A stretch of DNA of 64,000 bases from Isoetes taiwanensis (Eukaryota > Streptophyta > Lycopodiopsida > Isoetales > Isoetaceae): NCBI GenBank assembly GCA_021234155.1, contig JAJEKV010000006.1, positions 5,491,727 to 5,555,726 of the forward strand, in the 5' to 3' direction. Numbering within the stretch: the first letter of the stretch is position 1; each line of letters opens with the position of its first letter. The translations under genes and the position numbers were made by a program. The notes beneath the pieces are model-generated. The model was not told the DNA's origin, made no database searches, and saw only the letters and a program-made list of their open reading frames with translations. This document shows positions 27,040 through 38,720 of the stretch, piece by piece.

Positions 27040-28040
27040 TATGGTCGGTTACCCCCCTCACTTCCAAATTATAAACCCAATGTAAACTACTGCTGTGATG
27101 AATGAAAAGCATATAGTGTTTTGATATGCATGTATCCCGAGTCCTCATCAAAATAGATATGTGTCTCCACATGTTGACAAAGGACACTGGGCTCATTTAA
27201 AACTGGCCTATTTGGCATAATCTATGTAGCTCTATATGCTACTCTTTGCTCTGCACAACATGACTTATGACTTCCAACATCATAAAGCCCATGAACGAAT
27301 ACCCTATGTTTTCCTCCATCATGCCACTCTCCTATAGCTCCAAGTGATATTCTTACCATTTCACCATTTCTAAATACATATTCTCGATAATAGAAGATGA
27401 GCCCAAGCAATCTTTGATTAAACATGTTGAAGCTCAAATTCAGGTTTGGCCCTCAAAAGTTAGTGCAATAATCATTCATTCCCTTTATTGTGCACTCTAG
27501 ATTGGTGGACAAAAGGTTGCAATTTATTGACAAAGAAACGGTAGACCAACTCACTATAATCTCTAGCTTCATACTATCGTAAAAAACAAATATACGTGTT
27601 GCAGCAACAAAACAAAACGCTAGGTTTATAGCAGCCTTGCCTTTATTCTATGCACAATCTCAATAACTTCTCTCATTTCGAGGCAAATTCAAAACGTTTT
27701 CTTTTTGAGATGTTGGTTTACCAACTAGATTGACCCCTCCAATCAAATTGAAGGTTTTTTTATTCGAGCAGTTGAGTATCCACTTATAATTGGAATTACT
27801 TCCTTTTTTCTTTGGGGTGTGTGTGTTTTTGTTTGTTTGTAAATGTACAAGATAAACCAATGTTTGAATGCCTCTCTATGTACAAGTCTTTTCCCCAAGA
27901 GGTTAGGACTGAAATCGGCTGCAGTGATTAGAGTAATCAATCACGCATAATATTGTTTCCTAAAGGAAAATTTTCATGCTTTCATTATTTCTTCAAGTGA
28001 AAGAAAACAAACTATACAGTAAGCTCACTAAATGCTAGAA
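27040..28040. other. Intergenic region, no gene seen
   Basis: The right flank of the duplication up to the 3' end of the fibrillin gene. Small minus-strand ORFs at 27222-27437 and 27660-27940 have no recognisable motif or splice support. No RNA gene or transposon terminus is visible. Confidence 0.5.
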
Positions 28041-30834
28041 TTAACTCTCATATGCCATAATTGGTTCAACCTTTGCAACTTTTACAAGCACTTCTGGAGA
28101 TCCTGATATATCCCTTGCAACCTGCACATATCAACCGTTTGTCAGCCATCCCCGTATCCTTGCAAAAGAAATACAACCACTTACTAAAATTTCTTCATCC
28201 AGGTATGAGATAATGAGATGTCTTTCAAATGCTCCATCTAAATGCCATATAAACTATTCAGATGAGAAAAGCAGGATAACAACAACTAGAGAAGAAGGAA
28301 AGAAGAAAAAACCAGCAAAGTTTACAAAGTATAGGTTTCACAGAACCAGGAATACAGGAGAACATACTTAGTGGAAACTTAAACCCAGCAGAAAGTGTTT
28401 CCTTAATAGTATCGGGAAGTCTTTGAGATGCTGCAACCAATTGATCATAAAGACCTTGCAGCTGCGAAGGCACCGTCCCTTCTGGGACACTGGGGGCCGT
28501 CACCACTGCCTCCTCATACTCTTCTCTAAGTCTTGATGGACCTTCAACAGTAAGCCTCGTTGACAAACTGAGCTTCATATCTATCTGTATAATATAGACC
28601 AAACGACTTGTAAAATTTTGTCATTGAAGAATACATTAGCAAGCTTGTATTTGATTCAGTAAGTATGTGATTGTCTGTAATGCAAAGTTTCCAGGTTCAA
28701 GGGTGCTCTCATGCTGGAAACAAAGTGGTATTCACTTGTGCAAGGTGAGGCTAAGTTGACTATTTGTCCTTGGCAGAGAAAGCCCTGTGGTCATGTCTAG
28801 CCAAGAGGCAAGGCTTGCAAAATACAACAGCTCTAAATTAGCATGTACAAAGTTCCCAGTTGGCCATCATATGATCTGCTAGCTGAACTCTGTTCCACAA
28901 ATGATTACTCCAAACTTGCATACCTCATTCTAAATGACAAGCAGCACAAAGACAGACTTGTTTTAGTAAAAATAAGTTAAACCCACAACTCATCGGCCCA
29001 TTTTGCTGAAGTTCATGAAAACAACTATGTGGATCCAGCTAAAGTCAATAAACATACTGTAGTGAGAAATTTTAATCTTGCTGTAGAGATTGCTCTGCCA
29101 TCTGTGATAAGCAGGTCTAAGCCTTCAATCGATGCAAGAGGAGGTGGAAAGCTCCTGCAATGTGTGAGCTCAGAAACACAACTATCACATTATCATTACA
29201 ATAATTGAAAAGTTCCAATATTAGAAGACAATGTTTTGCCATGCTATCCAATCTTGGCTACCACAGAGGCTTTATGGCTTTTGCTGTAAGTTTGATTGAA
29301 AAAAGAAAATCTAACCATACCTTAGGAAAGAATTTGACACAACAAACCCAGGAGTTGGAGATGCCGCCCACTGGAATTCCCATAAGCCTTCAAGCAATGG
29401 TGACCTGAATGATTAAGGAACATAAGCAGTCTGGAAGAAACTGGGGTTAAAACATGCCAGTCATCTTTAGAAAGTAGAAGTTTGAACTTTCAACAGGATA
29501 CCACAAGTTTGAAGGTTCTCCTATTACTGCAAAGACATTTGTGCAGGTCCACTCTATTATGAGCTTTATTGTTTCCATAATTTCCCAGAGGTAGTCAGCA
29601 TAAGAGGGAAAATATGCAGAGACCTTGATTGTAGTTATAATGCTGAGGTAGCAGCCTGTTGTGACTATCTTTTGGCTGCAGTTCATAGACTCAGCAGTAA
29701 GCAAAGTAGCTAACTGCCCTTTCATTCATCCTGGACTAGTTAAGTCATTAGTGTTCCATCCTAACAAAGAACACCCAGAAATAATTATATGATCCTGCAT
29801 GATGCTACATGATGATACTAAAATGACAAAAATGTCTTTCAGTTAATGTATTAGGGTGATGATCCAAGGTATCTTTTAATCTTACAATGTATATTTCAAC
29901 ACCAATAGTATCTGTGCTAGCGTTGCTTACGTTGTTGGGCGAGGTATAGAATTTAGGCGCTCCAATGCAAGGATACGCTCGCTCACATCAGCTTTCCTGA
30001 CTTCAGTGGCATTTCCAGATGCTATTGCTTGAAATCCACCAGCATCGCTTATCTGCCATGACAAGACTTCTGTCTTATAAACAATATCCATGGTCATACC
30101 AAACATGCTTTAATGCATTGACGTCCTACATTTTCAACTTAGATGCTTTAAACAGTAGATAAGAAAATTTGAGACCAGTGATAACCAGTAGTATCACGTA
30201 GCTAGGAATAGAAATAGCAAACTTGGATGCTCTAGTCATTTGTGATATGTGAGAAGCCAACATGCAACTAAGTTCATCGCAATACAAACAAAAGGGTTTA
30301 TCTGCTGCAGGAAGCTAATACTACTAGAATTCTAACAATCTAGCTGCTCCATGTTCAATAACAGATTATAAATAACAAAACAAGTGGACCAGACTTGTTG
30401 GGGATGTCATTCAACTTCAAATCGCCAAATTTAATGTCAAGAACTACACTACCGTCTGTTACTAATTCATACGTAAGACTCACTGCAAATAAAAGCGCCT
30501 CCTTGGCTGCTATGCGCTCCATTTCCTTAGCTGTAGTGATCGACTGCCCTGCCATTGTAGCTTCACATTTTCCTGAAAACATATGTTTCTGTACATTTCT
30601 TATCCAATGGGAACTTGAAATCCCCCAATCGCCCTCGGATTTTGCATTCAGGCACATAAAAGCTCCAGGTAATGCAGGTTTAGGAATTGTGAGAGAGGAG
30701 TCCAATTTTCTGAGAGACGAGTGCAATTTCTTGAACTGAGAACTATTGGAAAGGACTGAGAAGTGGAAAGAGGAGACGGTCATAGCCATGCTTCTGCTCG
30801 TTTCGACGGAGAAATGGAGTACCATTAGTACCAT
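28041..30834 (-). CDS. Plastid-lipid-associated protein (PAP/fibrillin family)
   Basis: Complete seven-exon gene: 30834-30484, 30052-29931, 29404-29321, 29154-29058, 28584-28368, 28237-28185 and 28121-28041. All introns are GT-AG, phases join, and the product is 334 residues. The N-terminal 60 or so residues are Ser/Lys-rich with few acids, as in a chloroplast transit peptide; alternative starts lie at Met4 and Met16. The PAP domain follows: KEALLFA joined to ISDAGGFQAIASG, then ERILALERLNSIPRPT, SPLLEGLWEFQW, LSLSTRLTVEGPSRLREEYE and the C-terminal signature HLIISYLDEEIL, then VARDISGSPEVLVKV. Fibrillins coat plastoglobules or bind thylakoid-linked lipids in plastids. It most resembles the longer higher-plant PAP proteins, but I do not assign a fibrillin number. 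No defect is seen. Confidence 0.92.
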
Positions 30835-32040
30835 ATGTTATACTACACATGAGGTCGGTGTTATCGGGATCCGATATCCTCCAGTTCTAAAGTAGGGAAA
30901 AAATGGAATTCCCTTGTCATGGCATTTCTCCTTGGACATTGATTCTTGGAGAATCTTTGACACGTTTATTACCATGAAACCATGGTACTAAAAATGGAAG
31001 TGAAGTGGCAACAATCATGGAAAATGGGAGGTGATATCTAGAAAGAAGAGAAAAAGAAGAGGAGGCCTGACAAAGCCAAGAGGTTGAACAGAGAGTGCAC
31101 TATGTGTAACCGGCAACATCCATTTAGGACATGCCCCTCTTTGGCGTGTGTAAACAATTCAAATTAAATTTGATATGATTCATGATCACCAAACATCTAA
31201 AGGCAATGCCATTTCATGTATACAGGAAAGTCCATCCAGGAAGCATTCTTGGGATGGTAACAGTGCCTAGAGGCAGAGTGCGGAGACACTGCTCCCAGGA
31301 ATTCTTTCTAGATCGTCTTACTTGTAATGTGGAAGCAACTTAGTTTTAATTCTGTTGCCAAGAATGTTGGGTAAACGCCACTCTTCGTTGTTGTAAAACA
31401 TTTAGGCAACATTCTGAAAATGAGAGATGCCACGTGTGTCGACGAGGCTGTTCCCGTGGGCATGACTTATCAACGATGAAATTTGTTGTTTCACATTTTG
31501 GATTACGTTTATAATAGTAGCAATTCAAAATTATATATACTTTAATTGAAGGTTAAGGGAAATACCTATGCTTCAAAATTTGATATGCTCGGCAATTGGA
31601 GGAGGAGATCTATAGGAGAACACTAATTCATATTCAATCACTTAGAGACTCATTTAGAGCTTATATTTCACTAGCATATTTCTCTGAATATTCCATCTAG
31701 ATAATCAAATTAAACATATACACAAATGGCAGAACGAAATGTAGTAGACAGTGATTATAATTTAATATATTATTATTTAACTTATAAGGAAAACATCTCT
31801 ATGATATATACTGGATCTCCTCTACTATTCTTATTGAAAAGTACAATAAAGTCACAAAGTGATATTACTTGTACTTATGAAGTACTTATTTAACGTCCAA
31901 GATGAGAGTTGGAGCCGTGCCTACACAAGCAAGAAAGGGAGGTTAGAGAACCAAATACACGACAAAGGACAAATACTATAAAGAGATAGAATACTAGCAA
32001 GACAAGAGCATCATTTCTTTACATCAAGTGAGAAAAATTC
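30835..32040. other. Intergenic region with a possible zinc-knuckle remnant
   Basis: No intact gene. At about 31040-31150 a plus-strand reading gives a basic stretch followed by CTMCNRQHPFRTCPS, close to the CCHC knuckle of MULE-type transposases, but with one residue fewer between the second Cys and His. The rest is AT-rich without clear features. Confidence 0.3.
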
Positions 32041-32310
32041 CTAAGAGCATGGAGCGCCGAGATTGACTTGAACACTACAAGTGCTAGTGACATGAAACAC
32101 AACATCGAGCTCAATGGCAGTGTTAGGGGAGGTGACAAGGCCACAAAGGCAGCTATTAAGGACATTACTAAAGTCATGGCAACAATCACTGGGTTGGGCG
32201 CCCGGCGTAACGCAACCTAGCATAGGCAAGAAATTGCAGTTTCTACTCTGGCCATGAACAAGGTTGTAAGAGAGGGCCAAGATGATAAAAACCCCCATTA
32301 ATTTCTTCAT
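32041..32310 (-). CDS. Secreted eight-cysteine lipid-transfer-like protein 1
   Basis: Single exon, 89 residues. Start chosen at 32310, where a signal peptide begins (MKKLMGVFIILALSYNLVHG, cleavage predicted before Gln-Ser-Arg). The frame is open upstream to 32445, but that extension is basic and would bury the signal. The mature part has the eight-cysteine pattern C-x7-C-x9-CC-x9-C-x1-C-x21-C-x9-C, typical of the plant LTP/hydrophobic-seed-protein/2S-albumin fold: four disulphides around a lipid cavity. A TATAAATA box lies 40 bases upstream. Acts in the secretory pathway or apoplast; the ligand is unknown. It reads in the same direction as the related gene 0.9 kb upstream. Confidence 0.85.
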   Translation of the reverse strand: MKKLMGVFIILALSYNLVHGQSRNCNFLPMLGCVTPGAQPSDCCHDFSNVLNSCLCGLVTSPNTAIELDVVFHVTSTCSVQVNLGAPCS

Positions 32311-32348
32311 TTTCGTTCCACTTCCTATGATGAACTTATTGATGTGCT

Positions 32349-32356
32349 TATTTATA
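32349..32356 (-). promoter_or_regulatory. TATA box of LTP-like gene 1
   Basis: TATAAATA on the minus strand, about 40 bases before the chosen start codon at 32310. This implies a very short 5' leader and argues against the upstream in-frame ATG at 32445, which would lie before the promoter. Confidence 0.6.
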
Positions 32357-32589
32357 CACCTTTGAGCTCCCAAGCAAGCACGAAACCGCTTTCCTTTTTT
32401 AACCTTATTAAGGCGTTTTGGTGTGGCCATTTGTTCTTGAGCCAAAAAAGTGTGTTGCTTGCTAGAAAAGCTATGCGTGGAGACTTGGGCATCACTTTAA
32501 GGTTGCATGGATGAAGGAAAAAAGAGAGGTACAAGTGCTAGGTAACTGCCTTGGTGGAGGTGGTTTCAAGTGAGGAACAGGCAATGGTT

Positions 32590-32672
32590 GTCCTTCGTGA
32601 CATCCGATAAAATTGGAACAATACTGAGAAGATTAACATGGCCCCTGCGCAAGGATGACACAATCGAGGAAC
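32590..32672 (+). pseudogene. U6 snRNA pseudogene
   Basis: The stretch from GTCCTTCGTGACATCCGATA through AAATTGGAACAATACTGAGA, AGATTAACATGGCCCCTGCG and CAAGGATGACACAATCGAGG follows plant U6 snRNA, including the near-invariant ATGGCCCCTGCGCAAGGATG core. The 5' stem has lost bases (CCTTCGTG for CCCTTCGGGG), a few bases are missing after GATGACAC, and the 3' end degenerates without the T-run terminator. No upstream sequence element or TATA at the plant U6 spacing is evident. Non-functional copy, probably retroposed. Confidence 0.88.
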
Positions 32673-32768
32673 CGGCAGTGGCGGCAACCCAAGCGGTGGC
32701 ACAATTGCCAGTTTCCCACCAGGTAGCCCAGACACCTAGTTGGTTGAAATTCCATTCACAGTAGTGGA

Positions 32769-32917
32769 GCTCTAAGGGACGATTTACATGCTCCGTACAT
32801 GAACCATCGGTCCTGTTTTGCCTTGTGCGTCACTCCTGTTGACGTTCCTCGAAAAATGGCTAGCTATTTCTCGTGACTTCGACGGCACGATGGTAGCATG
32901 TAAATGCCCCTAAGAGC
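32769..32917. mobile_element. Small foldback (MITE-like) element of about 149 bp
   Basis: Left end GCTCTAAGGGACGATTTACA and right end read in reverse GCTCTTAGGGGCATTTACAT match over about 24 bases with few differences, so the segment can fold on itself. It is short, codes for nothing and sits between the two lipid-transfer-like genes, about 100 bases from the U6 copy. Target duplication not clear. Confidence 0.6.
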
Positions 32918-33171
32918 GGGTTCACATGCAACAGTGGTGGGAGAGGAGCCTTGTTATACCCTTTGCAAATTGGTGATGGTCGGCAATGGTGGGCATAAAA
33001 GGGCATGCCCAAAAATTACCCAAATACAAAAACAAAGTTAGGCATAAAACTTGAAAAATTAGGATTCTTACAAGAGGAGTAGCACTTCATGCCAAAAATT
33101 ACCGAGGAAAAATTTAAAACGTGACAAATCACCTGAAATGAATCTGAGAATGTAGGGATCTCACCAGATAG

Positions 33172-33465
33172 TTAAGGGCAATTAGTGCCGACATCAAGGG
33201 TGATGTTACAGTTCAAAAGTTTGATACCAAGGTCGAGTAAATTGGCATTTCCCAAGACAGAGCAGAGGCAACCGTTGAAAACGCCAACTTTAAGCAAGTC
33301 ACAGCAGTTATTTGGGGAGCCAAAGGGCTGGAGGCAAGTCTGTATGCGAACAAGGTCGCAAGCATTAGACTGCAGAAGCTGCCTCCCGGTCGCCCCCTGC
33401 ACCACCACTGTTAATAAAACCGCCACCAGCATCGCCGCACCCATTTTCTGCCTATATGCCTCCAT
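33172..33465 (-). CDS. Secreted eight-cysteine lipid-transfer-like protein 2
   Basis: Single exon, 97 residues. Start at 33465 (MEAYRQKMGAAMLVAVLLTV); the signal peptide is likely cleaved after GATG. An open extension upstream to 33582 is very basic and overlaps the promoter, so it is not used. Cysteine spacing C-x7-C-x9-CC-x10-C-x1-C-x17-C-x9-C fits the plant hydrophobic-protein/LTP fold. The hydrophobic stretch between the CLC pair and the next Cys (LGNANLLDLGIKLLNC) resembles HyPRP and hydrophobic-seed-protein C-termini. A TATA box is at 33572-33579. It is a paralogue of the gene at 32041, same strand, clearly diverged; a mature extracellular lipid-binding role is inferred. Confidence 0.85.
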   Translation of the reverse strand: MEAYRQKMGAAMLVAVLLTVVVQGATGRQLLQSNACDLVRIQTCLQPFGSPNNCCDLLKVGVFNGCLCSVLGNANLLDLGIKLLNCNITLDVGTNCP

Positions 33466-33571
33466 CGAATACCCCCCTTCTCTTCCGATATATGCCCCGA
33501 TCGAATACCGCTTCTGCTCTCTGTGTTTGTGTTTGTGCTTGCGTCTGTGTTCCTTTTGTTTGCGCTTGTGG

Positions 33572-33579
33572 CTTATATA
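33572..33579 (-). promoter_or_regulatory. TATA box of LTP-like gene 2
   Basis: TATATAAG on the minus strand, about 107 bases before the start at 33465. This implies a 5' leader of roughly 75 bases. Confidence 0.6.
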
Positions 33580-33599
33580 CACCCCTCTGGACTGCCCAG

Positions 33600-36300
33600 A
33601 AGGTTCTTCCCGTTTCCTTTAGCAGCTTTCTCGTTCATTCCCCATTGCATATGATGCGTTGTTGAAATTTTGGATCTGCCATCATTCGTTTTACCTGCTT
33701 TGGATCCCCTTATCATTGGATTTGCTCTACTTAGGTGTTTTCCAGCGTTAGGTTTTGCAGTTTTAGTGCCCCCTGCCACTTCTTCCACTTTGAAATTCAA
33801 TGTGCTTCCCACTCAGCCCACCTTTGAAATGGCTTTGAAAATAAAGTTACCCTTGATGTGCTGATGTGGCGCAATCGCAACAATTGGTGATTCCATTCCG
33901 TCGAATCTCAACGGTCGTGATTCTGCCACCACCCAATCTAAGGGTACCTATTCAAATGGATGGGCTTTGAAATGGTGTGGATCGTCCCTTTGTTGTCAAG
34001 GTTTTAGCTAGCTCCTTCCATACTTGCACTTACATTGGGACACAGGATGTCGGTGATCTAGCTAGGGATATTTGCCATCATTGAAATTTCCTCCCCAATG
34101 TTGCGCATAACTATACCGCTAGCTATCTGTCGAGCACGGGTAACTCGCATGTTAGTGGGGCACTAACGATGGCACCGCCTTCACCCTAGCAATCTAGTAC
34201 TACCAATATCATTCCAATGTGCCAATTGTCATAACCACTATTCCTAGATATATCAACTGGATGATTGTTCTTATAGGTAAGTAACAAATTCTTTTTGTTT
34301 CTTCATGTCCAGTCATATCATCTAATATAAAAGGCGAGAAATAAAAGGCCATGGCCGTTTAGAATAGATCCATCATTTCATGTACACACAAAATTTTCTT
34401 CTCTAAATGCTAGCTTTTTGGTTAGCATTTAGGACGCTTTATGTTCATGTTTCTATTGGGACATTTGGGAGATTGTCATATGTCCTCATGGGATGCTTTA
34501 CATGTAGAGTCATTGTCACAAAGGGCACTGTTTTGCCTATTAAGGCTGAAGAAAAGTTCGTAACGGTTCTTGATGCTTATGAAAAATAACGAGCCATTTT
34601 GCACGATGTGATGGTGATGACTGCATATGTAAATCAGCCTTAAGGGATGCTACCATGTGCTATGACATAAAAATAATGTCCGTCCTATCCATCTGTCTAA
34701 TATAATAGATATTTTCTATATAAAATGCTAAAAGGCAAGATGGTTGGTACTTAAGATTTCAAGGTTTTAAGGTTCGAGGCACATCTAAACTCATCTAATG
34801 CAAGTGAACAATATTAAGGGAAGTTAGGGCCAGGAAAAGATGAAGGATGTCTAATGTCTATAAAGACTAACTGCGTACAATAGTGTACATTTTCAAGTTA
34901 CGACTCATATATGCGTTTGAATTACAAATACATACAAAAAAAGTTTTTTAACAATATGTCAGTGCATGAAACCTCCTCCCCTTTCGAGGCGCTAAGCCAT
35001 GAACTCAAAAAGATTGAAATCCTAATGAAATTGTTTCAATTACAAGACTGGAATAACTTGAGATATCTTAAGTTGAGAGTTCTCTTTTTAATTTTATAAA
35101 CACATGGTAGTTGCTGCTAAGAATTGCTATAAAACTTATGATTGCCCAAAAATGTTAGATCACAACATTTGGGCTTTTTCTCTTTTGATCAAGTTAAATG
35201 TAGTGTGGGCTTTATGCATGGTGCATTGCTGAGGATTAGATCATAAGAGCGAAGAACATATACATTTACAAATATGAAGCACCCCCATCACGGCATTTAT
35301 GTTTCTAAAACAATCAAGTTATCTTCCTAAAACAACGAAGAGTTATGTTTAAGAAGTTGCCATTTCTATGACATGGTTCTCATGGGTTGTAACTTGATGT
35401 CTGCATTAAGTGACTGATGTAGATTAGCCCCCCAAAGTTGCCATAGCAAAGTTTTCTAGCAAATTTCATTATATCATAAATTTTATGAGATTACTAATGT
35501 GATCATATGCTAATTAACATAAGCCCAGCAAAATATTGAGCAAGAAACATATTAGGGGATAATAACCCTACTAGATAGGTACCAACTGAGATCTTACTAC
35601 CATCTATCAAACAATCCTTTTTCACAATACCAACGATGCACCACTGAGATCGTGTTTGTCATCTACAAAATCTTGGAACCTATGTTGTCTCAGGGGAGAG
35701 GGGACACGTCATGTACATGCAGAGGATGTGCAATAACACTCATGTCTATGGATTTTTAAAAGGCATCTTTGACCCCTCCAATATGAAATGTACACCAAGT
35801 CAATGGCTAAAAACACCTCTAACTCCTGTGAGTCGGTGATAGAGTTCGTATGGCCTTCCAAAGTGAGTCCCCCACGTTTGCTATCTAAGAAGGCCAATGC
35901 TCAAGTTAGATAGCAATCCACTCAAGTTGCTTATTGCCTCAATACAGGCAAAGAGTACCCTTTTCAAAACATCATTGTAACAGTATGACTACATATAGTC
36001 CGACATGCAAAACAAGAATGTTTTATGGATATCTATTCTATGTGGATGATTGGGGGAGAGACAAAGCCAATGTCAACAAAAATTCGAAGTATTATGGATT
36101 TATCTAATATGAGTGTAGTGTAGTGGTACTGATAAACTTTTACCTCATCACCAAAGCAAAGTGCAATTAGACTACCTACAACCTTCAACAATATGATTGA
36201 TTTTATTTTCTAGCTATATATCCAGAAGTATAAGATTAGTGAGAGAAATATAATATATACATTCTTAGAGCACTATATCTCAAAATCTAAATGATTGATT
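33600..36300. other. Gene-poor AT-rich region
   Basis: No gene recognised. At 34646-34669 the motif GGATGCTACCATGTGCTATG followed by ACATA and a degenerate CTATCC-type tail recurs at 63434 and, inverted, at 54507, suggesting SINE 3' ends. Elsewhere only short ORFs without motifs. Confidence 0.4.
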
Positions 36301-36329
36301 GCAAAATATTCGAGGAAAATTAAATGAGC

Positions 36330-36560
36330 CACATGTTAGTCCGTTGTGTCCTAACTAGAAACAATGGAACACTTCTTTATGTTGTGTGCACAATTAGCGT
36401 AGTTGAAATTGGGTTCAATGCCCTTTTTTGCGATTACTAATAGCCAAAGGATTTTGTTGGGGATGCTAATTCGTGGTCAAAACTGAAAAAGTTGGCATTT
36501 CTTATTTGTTGGGTTTGGGTTATATAGATAGTTTGGAAGTGATGTGGACGCAATATGCTC
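36330..36560 (+). pseudogene. LINE ORF2 C-terminal (zf-RVT-like) remnant
   Basis: A short plus-strand reading across two frames gives ETMEHFFMLCAQLA and, after a gap, LAFLICWVWVI. This resembles the H/C zinc-binding patch and Trp-rich tail that follow reverse transcriptase in plant LINEs. Stops and frameshifts occur throughout. The assignment rests on motif resemblance only. Confidence 0.3.
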
Positions 36561-37879
36561 ATCTTCCCTGTTTTACGTGAGATTAAATGCCGCATATATA
36601 AGTCCTTTTTAGTCACTACAATGAGTCCTTCGAAGAAGGTTGTATGGAAAGATTTCCTAGTTTTGGTTGATGATGAGAATCTTCCACTAAAGAGAATGAT
36701 GTGGTATGATATAAAAACTACGATTCGTCTATTCTTTATAACCTTATATTCAAGAAAAATTTGCTCATGATATTACTATGTCATTTACACTCGTGATGAC
36801 TTGTAATATGATCGTTGAAATGACATTATAATGATGCCTTCAGAAGAAACAGGAGGATAAAAAACCCACCAAGTCTATGCCAATGGTATCAAGAATACCC
36901 AATTCAAATGCAAGGTTGAACTCGTTACAGATTCCATCAGTTTTAGGGCAAAAGCATGAGCGCGCATCACTAAACATGAAGCGGCTAGCATTGTAGTAGA
37001 AAACAAATATCTATATTTTTTGGCTCTATAATTCATATATCCGTGTGTTCTATCTACTCTGGCCCACGTGATCCTCATAGCATTTGGCACATTAATAGGA
37101 GCTTAGAGAGATACTTATCTACTGTTAAGGGGTGGTAACAGGACTCCATGTCTCTAAGTAGACTCGATGTACTGGGTTAGAATACATTGGTAGAATGATT
37201 TCTAGACAATTATCTATGAGATCAAAGATAAAGTTGAAGACTCTTGAAGATGGTGCATTTATGACGTGTGTTTACACTACCACTGGAGCAAGAATGTTAT
37301 AAATTCTGTACCAAAAATTTGGTTCCTAGTTATGCTTATTCACATACATATAACAGTTTGAAGCTTTTTACATTTTGGCCATGTCAACATGTAATTAAGT
37401 ACCATAATTCTAGAGGAGAAATCTAGATCTAAACATTGTTAGGACTGTTCTTTTATTTATGGTTATATAAGAACAATATTAAGAACACCGTAGCATCTAA
37501 ATATGGAAGCCAGATTCTAGATCGAGATTGAAAGTATTGAATTCTCATGTACCTCCGAACCATTCTGATTATAGTGAAAGATCAAATTCTTTAGATACCT
37601 CTCAGTGTTGGTAGAAAGTTCCTTAGTGAGAGGGGGGAGGATTGACATAGCAATTATGGGGAGAGGGGGGAGGATTGACATAATTGTGCAATGTATCTCA
37701 AATAATACAAGGTTTTAGACAAGAGCAATTGAACACAATGCGGCAAGATTGCTTTCAAAACTAGAGTTGAGATGTTCTTAAGAACCTGTAATCCTAAAGA
37801 CTTATAGTGAATAATTTCAAAGTTGCAAGAAGTTAAATTAGCAAATAAAAATAAGAAGATAGTTGTAAAATATACTCTC

Positions 37880-38720
37880 CTATCATGATTGTAAGCTAGA
37901 ATGGAAATTTGAGATAGTCTTCAAGGATTATGTGACTAAAGCAAGGGTTAAAGTGTTCAAATCACTAACAACTATAAAGGGAATTCAGATGCGGCTCGAA
38001 GAGTTTTTGGAGGACTAAGAGTATTATATAGCATGCTTAACATTTGTAAGACAGGTGACATATGGCAGTGGGAAACAACATCAAATGCTTTTTAGAGTGG
38101 TTGTATAAAGTGCTCTATGGCTGCCCTGCATCTAGTTTGTCAAGAAAGACGGGGTTGAAAATAGAGGAGTTCCAAGGCGATTTCTAGTAGAAGACTTGGT
38201 GCCAAGATAAAGGCCCCATGTGAAATATTATTAACTGAAACTGGTGTCTTTCCACTTGAAACGAAATGCCGTATGTCATATTCTTGACTATATGAATCAA
38301 GTTAAGAAGCTTGATGATGACAGTCCTTAGTAAAGAAATGTCAACTTTGGAAGCTGGAGTGTTAGATGGCATGAGCATTGGCGTTAGCCAGTCATGCCTT
38401 TGGGAGTGAGAGACCATATATCTCAAGAGATTTTAAAGAAGGCGTGGGAAGAAACTGAAGGGAAATAGGCATTTTTTAAGAAAGAGAAAAATCCAATGGT
38501 GATGTAAACAAGATTATCTTCTATCCTACATTGGGCATATGGAAATACCAAATAGCCCAAGTATGATTGGGATGTTATTGACTAATTATAGATGAAAGGA
38601 GATGGGAAACAATTGATCGAGAGCTGAGATAATGCCAGTATTGAACTGATTGAAAGGTAAAGACTAAATATATTTATAGAGTGTGCTACCTACCAACATA
38701 TACAGGAACAATGTGGCCTT
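37880..38720 (+). pseudogene. Decayed retroelement-like coding relic
   Basis: Long protein-like readings in shifting frames with several stops, for example CEILLTETGVFPLETKCRMS near 38216 followed by YMNQVKKLDDD near 38290. These faintly recall the C-terminal region of plant LINE polyproteins. No catalytic motif is left. Confidence 0.25.

Noticed and set aside
33185-33622. 145-codon plus-strand ORF
   Set aside because: Antisense of LTP-like gene 2 and its promoter; no independent coding signal.
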